Below are positions 57,501 through 64,000 of a stretch of DNA of 64,000 nucleotides, one piece after another (the stretch's first letter is position 1; each line of letters opens with the position of its first letter). The notes under the pieces were generated by a model. The model worked only from the letters and a program-made list of their open reading frames with translations. It ran no database searches and was not told the DNA's origin. A program made the position numbers and the translations under genes. This stretch comes from Brachionus manjavacas. Its lineage: Eukaryota; Rotifera; Eurotatoria; Ploima; Brachionidae. The DNA lies in contig JAHQIY010000008.1 in NCBI GenBank assembly GCA_019054805.1, positions 853,501 through 917,500 of the forward strand. Reading direction: 5' to 3'.

Positions 57501-58115
57501 CGTTGGGACTGGCCTGAGATAGTTATGTTATTTTTCAATCCAAAGACAGTGGTTGGTCCAACTAAATTTTGCACTTGTTCATCAATATCTAATGGATAAG
57601 TGATTTTTACTCTTTTGATGCCATTGGTAACATTTGTCCAGCCTATTTCTTTTAAATTCTCGTTAGAAATTTCATTTACTAGGAGTTCTTTGAGTTTGAG
57701 ATTGAATATGAATCGTTTGATTGTCTGGTCTGTAATATTAGATGGCAAAAAATGGAATCTAAGGGTAGTAACTTTTTTTGTTTATTTGGGTCATCGAATT
57801 TAAAGATGCTATTATCGATCATAATTTTTTTAGTATTGAGACTTGTTTCATTAAAGGAGGGGTTGAACTCAATTATCCAAATTTTATTTGAGGAGAAATT
57901 GCCAACAGATGAAATGCAAGATCGCTCTTGATAGGAAAGGCATGTTGTCAATAAGGTCAGTATTTCACGATGAAGTAGGGTTTGATTGAGGCTTTTCAAA
58001 CTTAATTTGATAGCCTTGTTAACAGGATATTCAAAGCTGAAGATCACGTGATGACGCTTTGATGGGTGTGTTAGTCTTGTATAGATTATTTTTGAAGTAA
58101 AAGTTTCGATAAGCT
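54527..58115 (-). mobile_element. LINE ORF1 (zinc-knuckle protein), split by a hAT insertion
   Basis: The N-terminal part runs from 58115 down: THPSKRHHVIFSFEYP, then after a frame change an RNA-binding-like section (open 57748-57359). It carries two zinc knuckles, RCFFCLDHKHTIKSCP and ECSKCKLKGHPAIKC. A Ser/Thr-rich tail (TKTPVALSSTYSTSFKEPSI) continues to about 57001. The frame is then cut by the hAT at 54685-56991 and resumes at 54675 with KASQEREKRTSSTIAKS, stopping at 54527 after DSNEDVLPTKQLN. ORF2 starts 115 bases later. ORF1 binds the element's RNA in active LINEs; this copy has frameshifts. Confidence 0.7.
54676..57000 (+). mobile_element. hAT DNA transposon with target-site duplication, inactive
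   Basis: The flanks are identical, AGTTTGGAT at 54676-54684 and 56992-57000; hAT elements duplicate 8 bp. Just inside, GTGATGTTATTTG (54687-54699) and its exact complement (56978-56990) form the terminal inverted repeats. The transposase runs on the plus strand from about 55013. It has a BED-finger end SGSTKNMLYHIKTTHPEY, then KLNPIYKLPGRYKLSN, TLDLWTS (first catalytic Asp, about 55548) and LPGQHTTENI. IVGFVTNNASIVAKL follows near 55730, where the usual TDNA Asp is Asn. GCAAHILNLI and the dimerisation domain IPATSVPVENFFSHTGN (about 56560) come last. Multiple stops make it dead. Confidence 0.85.
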
Positions 58116-58169
58116 TAGCTCAGTTTGGCTAGAAACTTCCAAATTTTAACAAATATAATTATTTTATCT

Positions 58170-59780
58170 AATTTCAAAAGTTGGAGACGATGAGTTCTAA
58201 ATTGGACCAGACACAAATCAAAAACTAATTGATTCAGATGATTCTGAAGATGAAGAATCGTTAAATGGAGATGAGAATATAAATTTCGACTCATTCGGTG
58301 AGTTATCATCACAAGCTACAAAAGGTCTTCATCTAAGATGTTTTGCTCATTCTCTTCAGTTAGTTATCAAAAAAAGTCTAAAAAGGTTCAACAACGCAAA
58401 AAGACTTTTGGCGAAATGCTTTAAGATAGAAAATAAATCGAGACAAAAAAAGAAATTTGCTGACTTTTTATCTAAATAAAAGTATAACATGATACCAAAG
58501 CCAATTGAAGTGAAATGGAATAGTGAATTAAAAACTTTAAAAGCCATTATTAAAATAAAATTAGAAGATTTGAATATCGGCTTATCATCAGTCGACGAGA
58601 GAAATTTAATGCTTAAACATCAAGATTTAAACAAATTAGCTGATTTGATTAACATCTTAGAACCTTTCGAATATGTAATAGATTTACTCCAAGGTAAGTG
58701 CTTTATTTAAAATATTTGATAAAAAATTAGATTTTAAATTATTTTTAAAGTCAAGTAATTAAATTTAATTTTAAAATTTTTCAAGTCGTTTGATCTGACT
58801 TAAAAAGTTTTCTTTATTAAATAATTCTTATGACTTGTTTTTAATTTTATTTTAAAGTCATTTTAAAGATTTTGAAAAACAATCGCCAAATTAGTTCATT
58901 GAACGCCAAAAAATTCAAATAAAGCGTCTTAATTTGACTTTAAATTTTAAGAATCTTTAAAAACTCTGATTTTTTATTCCTATTTTTTTTAAAACATGCT
59001 AAATTTCATAAATTTACAATTTAAGGAGAATTTTATTCATCACTTAGTTTAGCAATTCCTAGTCTTTTACAACTTTTAAACCATCTTGAAGAGGTTAAAA
59101 TTAATAACAAATGTTCAAAAACCTTAGTTGAAAATTTAAAAAAAGAGATAAATGATTTTTTCGCTGGAATATTCTCAAATATTTATGATCTGCCTATATC
59201 TGGAATTTTTAATGTTTTTGCTGGTTTATTGCAACCTTCCTTGATTCAAGTTTTAAGTTTTATTGGCTTGGGTCTAAATACTTGACTGAAACTGATGCAG
59301 ACATTTTTCGTTCATGTTTAAAAGAGCTAATCAAAAGCCAATGGGAACTAATCAATCAAAATTTAAATGCATCAATTCAAAACAATGAAAATGATCAAAC
59401 AATGCAAACAGACATCCCTACTTCAGCTAGTACAAAAAGTGTAAATTCTGATGTATCCTTTTCTCTTCTTGACTCACCAACAAAAAGAAAAAAGTTTTTT
59501 AGCTATTCTAAAGCAAAATTAAATAATTCATGCAAAAATAAATGTTTTGCGAAAGAATATAAATATTATGAAGACATTGAGTAGGATGCTGATTTAGATT
59601 TAAACGATTTTCGGATATAAATGAAATATGTTATTCCTGGAATTTTTCGATTGGCAATTAAATTTCTAAGTATTCCGGCTACATCTGGTCCAGTTGAACG
59701 ATTATTTTCTTCATCAGGCTATAACATTAGACCTCATCGTTCTAGATTAACACCAAATAACTTGGAAAAATAACAATCAT
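58170..59780 (+). mobile_element. Second hAT transposase, partial, with an intact-looking intron
   Basis: After an acidic stretch (DSDDSEDEESLNGDENI), LRCFAHSLQLVIKKSL (about 58335) matches the hAT CxxHxLNLxV block. IPKPIEVKWNSELKTLKAII follows after a stop. A GT-AG intron of 332 bp (58694-59025, GTAAGT donor) joins LLQ to GEFYSSLSLAIPSLLQLLNH in frame. After further breaks the C-terminal dimerisation domain is clear: FLSIPATSGPVERLFSSSGY near 59670. The BED finger and first catalytic Asp region are absent. It lies next to the 5' side of the split LINE; ends and target duplication were not found. Confidence 0.75.
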
Positions 59781-60045
59781 AAAATCTAATTTGAAAACAT
59801 TAAAATTCGAGAACTAAACTCATGCATGTTACTATGTATTGACGATCTGAATACAATCCGACAAACTGAATCTTGTGTTGTTTTTTTTTAAATGATTTTT
59901 TTAGTGGAAAATCATGTTTTAAACATTTTGTTCAGTTTCTTGAGATATTTTGGTTTAATTATTCTTTTTTATTTTTTTTTTTTTTTAAAAATTATCAAAA
60001 TTTAAAGTAAAAAATATTAAAAACACATGAATTCGAAGTTTGTTA
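59781..60045. other. AT-rich DNA
   Basis: Nothing recognised. Confidence 0.4.
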
Positions 60046-60331
60046 AATATTTATTACAAAGAAAAATTGTAAATTAAAAATTGTAAATTAAAAAATTAAA
60101 ATTAAAAAATAATTATCACTTATTGAAATTTTTAAAAGACCAAATAAGCAAAATAAAATAAAAGATCAAACTGAATAAAATGAACAAAATGAACAAATTG
60201 AACTAACTGAATAAAATCAACAAACTGAATAGTTTGACGATTTATATGTTAGGCTTTTTTTAATAGATTTAACAATCTGAATGTACTGTAAAGACAGAAC
60301 GTCATATTAAAGGACCGTCGTCATTACCTCC
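60046..60331 (-). repeat. Inverted-repeat F, right copy
   Basis: Reverse complement of 50959-51255 with a degenerate, shorter minisatellite (AAAATGAAC units, about 60175-60200). It ends exactly where LINE coding starts, as the other copy does. Confidence 0.75.
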
Positions 60332-60782
60332 ATGTTACCATTTAAAATAGCCCCCAAAAAGTGCAAAAATGAACTACAAATCGTGCAAAACCGAGCAATA
60401 AGAACAATATTTAAACTTAGTCGAAAAACGCCACAAAACCTACTAAACACTATCTCAAATCTAGAACCTTTAGAAGCACGAATCAAAAAACTCGTAAAAA
60501 ACTTCATTAAAAACTCTAGCGCCGTTAGCAAAGGAATCAAGAGTTTAAAAAGCAGCTGTGATTGGAGTAGAAGTGATAAGAAATCCATCTTAAAAAAATA
60601 TTTATAAACCATTAATCACTTTATATTTAATTTTTTATTCTTTTTATTTTGAAATTTTTACTTTATCTAATTAATTTTCTTATTTCAAATTTTGTAAATT
60701 ATTTTTTATGCTGAAAGGAGAGTGTTCCTTTTTCAAGCAGCAGACCATAGGCCACATTTTAATTTAAATAAATAAATAAATG
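60332..60782 (+). mobile_element. LINE 3' end
   Basis: The C-terminus of a LINE ORF2: KNELQIVQNRAIRTIFKL, NLEPLEARIKKLVKNF, stop at 60605-60607. A 3' untranslated region follows with TTTATGCTGAAAGGAGAGTG and an AATAAATAAATAAAT tail at about 60767-60782. The (G)CTGAAAGG motif is shared with 46880-47050, 51590-51760 and 12905. Confidence 0.75.
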
Positions 60783-61167
60783 TGCTTTTAATCAAAAATT
60801 TTTCAAAAAATTAATCAAATTTATTAAGAAGTATTAAATGTGAATAAGTTACTCAAGGAATAAACGATTATGAAATAAATGAGGATTACGTCCAATTTCG
60901 GAAGCCTTTTTGAATTTTTAATCCCAATAAAGTTCCCAAATGAGTTTTTTTAATAAATTCTTTTTCAAAAACATCTGAAAAATTCAGCCAAAAAAACGTA
61001 ATTTTAATCCAAACAAAAAAAATTGCTCATAATAATATATCGAAGAAATTTGATATTTAATTGCTTTTTTTCTCAATTTTCAAATCGATTTGAAAAGTTC
61101 CGCTATTTCATTCCACTATTTAAGCCATTAAATCACATGCTTTAAAAAAAATAAAAGATAGACAAAG
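60783..61167. other. Upstream region of the receptor gene
   Basis: AT-rich, with no recognised motif. Confidence 0.4.
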
Positions 61168-63393
61168 ATGATTTTTTATTTAGCAATTACTGTAACTATT
61201 CATATAGCCAGACTCAGTGATTGCAAAGAATATTTGAACCAAAACTGTAGCATGTTCAATGATATATTTAAAACAACTTATACCAACAGATATTTGGTAG
61301 AAGTTAGCATGCTTTTTGATATCAAAAAGCCATTTGACTTAAATTGTTTTTATCTAAATTTTAACCCATATGTCATTGATCTTGTTTCAAAGAGAGAGAT
61401 GGTCTTGGACAATTCATTTCAATTAAAAGCACCAATTAAGTTGCCAAAATACACACTTGGCTTTCAGTTTATTGCCATAAAAGCCATTGAATCAAATTCA
61501 GACATTTTTCAAAAATTTTCCTCTTTAGTTAAAATAAATTCCATTAATTTTTTTTATTCTAAATTTTTTGTTCTCACAAATGGCTCATTCAATTGTTTCT
61601 CCTACCAAAATTTTAGTCCTCTTGGAAGAGTAGAAACAGTTGGATTCGGCTTCTCGGTAGCCTATTCCAGAAGAACATGCCCCCTTGTATTTGCAAACTG
61701 TGACATCGAATCTCTCAAGTTTTATGGTCTGGCAGATAATTTTTTGAAGAGAAATGTGCTTGGGTTCTTGCCAGTTAACAAAACATTAAAGAACCACATT
61801 CAGAGGCTTTTTTTCCACGCTTATAAAATAGATTTAGAGAAAAAAATGATCAGTCCAGTCATTTTTAAAACAATAAATTCACTTTTTCTGTTTGGATCTT
61901 TCAGGTCGATTGGAGTGGATTTTTCCAGAAAATTCGGAAAACTTGTTAATTTGGAACTTTCTCTTGAAAACCTTAGAGAATTCCTGCACAAAAATTTTAA
62001 TTTATTAAGCGTTTTTATAACAAATAAAAAAAATTTCTCTAGAATTATTAAGTTCTCGATTTTAGATGACTATCAATTTCCGAATGAAGACTTTTGTTTA
62101 TTCAAAAAATTCCATGATTCTAATACAACTCGTGTATTAGTGGTCCCATCTCATGATATCAATTGCACAATGACACTGAAGATGCTCCTAAAAGACAACA
62201 GTTTAGCTGATCATAATGCTTTATCCTGTCCAGTCGATGCTGCTGAAAGGCAACTTTTGGATTTTTTATCAAAAAATTGCAAGCAAACAGCATTTTCCAA
62301 TTTAAAATCAGAATCAAGTTACACAGATTTAGTCTTTTTTTCAGAAACATTAAACTTTATCACCATCTTAATGATTCCCACCTTTTGCTTGATTACTATA
62401 ATAATAAATTTAATAAATCTAAAAGTTTTGATCAATGTCAAGTCAAATAAAACAATGGTTGTGAATAGTTTGACAAACTTGGTTTACTCGGCCATCTATT
62501 GTATTCACTTGATCAACAAATGTGTCTATGTAAATGGAACGTTTTGCTCTTCGGTCCGAAGAGATAGATTTGTTCAATTGTTCGATGTAATTTGTGTAGA
62601 ATTTATTCTGAATATTTTGAAGATCTGGTCAAATTCTACCATCATTGCCATATCGTGGCAAAGACTGAGCCTATTGATTGCTTATAAATGCTGGGTGAAG
62701 CGAATCACAAAGTTTCAAAAAAACAAAAAATCAAATGTTTTAATTATTTTATTTATCATAAAAAGCATTTTGCTTTCTATTGACAAGCTGTTTGTAGTGC
62801 GGGTAAATGACAGATTTTTTGTTTTAGATGACCAAGACTATGAAGAATTTCCTAACAAAAACACCTTTTTACTTAGATATTTTCAATTGCTTGAATTAGA
62901 CGCCCAAGAGACCATTATTTTTTATGGTAAAAAAGCTTTGATATTTTACACAATATTCATAGTAAATTTTATTATAAATGACTTTTTAATCTATTTTGTT
63001 CTTCTTTTAATTGATCTAACAATATTATTTTATTTGAGGGTAAAATATAAATTCAAAACTCAATTGGCAAAAAAATTGAATGCAAAGGAGACAAAAAATC
63101 TAAAAGCTAAAGAAAAAAAGATATACCGCACAATCAGTCTGAATTTAATTTTTATTTTTCTTCTCAAGTTTGGTCACTTTGGTGTAGCATTATATATTTT
63201 CATTAATAAAATCAATCCAAACATAGGACATGCAAATCTATGCTTTAAGTATAGCAGAATTTGCTCGAATTATTTGGAATTCAGTGAAATGTTTTGCATT
63301 CTGTCAAATGCCTATTCAGTTATTTTGTTTAGAAATTTGAATCAAGATTTTAAAGATTGTTTCAACAAAATTTTTGCAATCAGAAAACAATAA
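61168..63393 (+). CDS. Orphan seven-transmembrane receptor with long ectodomain
   Basis: An intronless 741-residue protein. A signal peptide (MIFYLAITVTIHIARLSDC) precedes an ectodomain of about 370 residues with paired cysteines and a few N-glycosylation sites (NGS, NKT, NCT). Seven hydrophobic helices follow from about residue 393: TM1 TILMIPTFCLITIIINLINL, TM2 near 430-450, TM3 near 470-500 ending in SWQRLSLL where rhodopsin-like receptors have (D/E)R(Y/W), TM4 near 525, TM5 near 590-630, TM6 near 655-680 and TM7 with NAYSVILF, then a short basic C-terminus. The order, lengths and post-TM7 segment suit a diverged class A-like GPCR. The ectodomain has no domain I can name. The ligand is unknown; a chemosensory or peptide receptor is possible. 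Confidence 0.75.
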   Translation: MIFYLAITVTIHIARLSDCKEYLNQNCSMFNDIFKTTYTNRYLVEVSMLFDIKKPFDLNCFYLNFNPYVIDLVSKREMVLDNSFQLKAPIKLPKYTLGFQFIAIKAIESNSDIFQKFSSLVKINSINFFYSKFFVLTNGSFNCFSYQNFSPLGRVETVGFGFSVAYSRRTCPLVFANCDIESLKFYGLADNFLKRNVLGFLPVNKTLKNHIQRLFFHAYKIDLEKKMISPVIFKTINSLFLFGSFRSIGVDFSRKFGKLVNLELSLENLREFLHKNFNLLSVFITNKKNFSRIIKFSILDDYQFPNEDFCLFKKFHDSNTTRVLVVPSHDINCTMTLKMLLKDNSLADHNALSCPVDAAERQLLDFLSKNCKQTAFSNLKSESSYTDLVFFSETLNFITILMIPTFCLITIIINLINLKVLINVKSNKTMVVNSLTNLVYSAIYCIHLINKCVYVNGTFCSSVRRDRFVQLFDVICVEFILNILKIWSNSTIIAISWQRLSLLIAYKCWVKRITKFQKNKKSNVLIILFIIKSILLSIDKLFVVRVNDRFFVLDDQDYEEFPNKNTFLLRYFQLLELDAQETIIFYGKKALIFYTIFIVNFIINDFLIYFVLLLIDLTILFYLRVKYKFKTQLAKKLNAKETKNLKAKEKKIYRTISLNLIFIFLLKFGHFGVALYIFINKINPNIGHANLCFKYSRICSNYLEFSEMFCILSNAYSVILFRNLNQDFKDCFNKIFAIRKQ

Positions 63394-63845
63394 AAGAAAA
63401 ATTAATTTTTTCAAACATTATTGAAAACTTGCTGAACATCCGAAAACTAGATCGCATTAGTTTTGATTATTCTTAAAAAGACACAATTTTTACGTAGTAT
63501 TAATAAATTTTTAGTAGTATAATTATTATGTAGTTTACATGGTTTAATATTTTTAACTTATTTAGTGATTCTTATAGAGAATTCTGACCCGAAGCATAAA
63601 ATGATAAAACATAAAACTTTCTCACAAATTTTTTGGTGAAATAGAATGAGTTTAATTTTTGTTTGGAAATTTGAAAAAAATATTGAAAATTCTTTTTTAA
63701 CTTTTAAACAATTCATTTATTTATTTTTTACCGAGCAAATGCTCCTTCAGAATAAAAACATATTAAAAACTAAAAATAAAGTTATATTATACAAAATAAA
63801 AAAAAATAAAAATTTTTCATTCAGATTAAAGTTTTAGTCGTTGAA
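63394..63845. other. AT-rich 3' flank
   Basis: No supported gene; the short open frame at 63646-63837 is low-complexity. Confidence 0.4.
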
Positions 63846-63849
63846 AAAC

Positions 63850-63955
63850 TGGGTCTAGTCGGTTAGGTGAATCACTTATTGTCCGAAAATTTATTGTTCT
63901 CAGATTTTGTGGACTATTGGTTCACCCAAATTTTTTGTTCAAAATAGAATCCCAG
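63850..63955 (+). repeat. GGGTCTAGTCGG-type terminal repeat
   Basis: GGGTCTAGTCGGTTAGGTGA, TTGTCCGAAAA, TTGTTCTCAGATTTTGTG and TTGTTCAAAATAGAAT, in that order. The reverse complement of about 17385-17470 has the same series. It may be one end of an element that continues past the window. Confidence 0.6.
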
Positions 63956-64000
63956 TCACAACCAAAATAATGTTTCATCGAGGAATTAGCGAAGTTCATC

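Overview
This is a eukaryotic, very AT-rich window from an animal genome. Short GT-AG introns (41-72 bp) sit beside 1.4-3.2 kb introns filled with repeats. The conserved genes are metazoan orthologues: AP-2 mu, the mitochondrial ribosomal protein L27, the AAA ATPase NVL, RIDA and a GH37 trehalase. Together with the dense LINE/hAT/SINE load, the acceptor-like sites just before several start codons and orphan membrane proteins, this suggests a rotifer, probably a Brachionus-type monogonont. The species call is inference; metazoan is certain.

Layout. 1-3.6 kb: end of an LTR retrotransposon, then a frameshifted LINE. 3.6-16.3 kb: a 694-aa type I membrane protein, a LINE 3' end, a four-helix MS4A-like protein, mariner and LINE scraps, a WSC-domain membrane protein and RIDA. 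16.4-19.3 kb: a dense patch of short dispersed repeats, including a 49-bp perfect inverted repeat. 19.8-26.3 kb: MRPL27 (plus strand, 2.2 kb last intron) converging on an unidentified 146-aa gene, which lies behind AP2M1 on the minus strand. 26-33 kb: an integrase remnant, a dead LINE between long inverted repeats, an unidentified minus-strand exon pair and a small secreted peptide precursor. 35.2-41.1 kb: NVL in at least seven exons. 42-48 kb: LINE fragments, a tRNA-derived SINE and dispersed repeats. 48.4-50.2 kb: an intronless trehalase, clearly richer in GC than its surroundings. 50.6-60.8 kb: a nest of transposons, including a LINE split by a hAT element with its target-site duplication still visible. 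61.2-63.4 kb: an intronless orphan seven-helix receptor with a long ectodomain.

The host genes do not form one pathway. They are housekeeping genes (endocytosis, mitochondrial translation, ribosome biogenesis, imine detoxification, trehalose hydrolysis) plus lineage-type surface and secreted proteins. Most of the sequence is transposon debris, so the best novelty candidates are non-autonomous repeat families (a SINE and several inverted-repeat elements), the peptide precursor and the orphan receptor. No bacterial-type operons, CRISPR arrays or intact tRNA/rRNA genes were seen.
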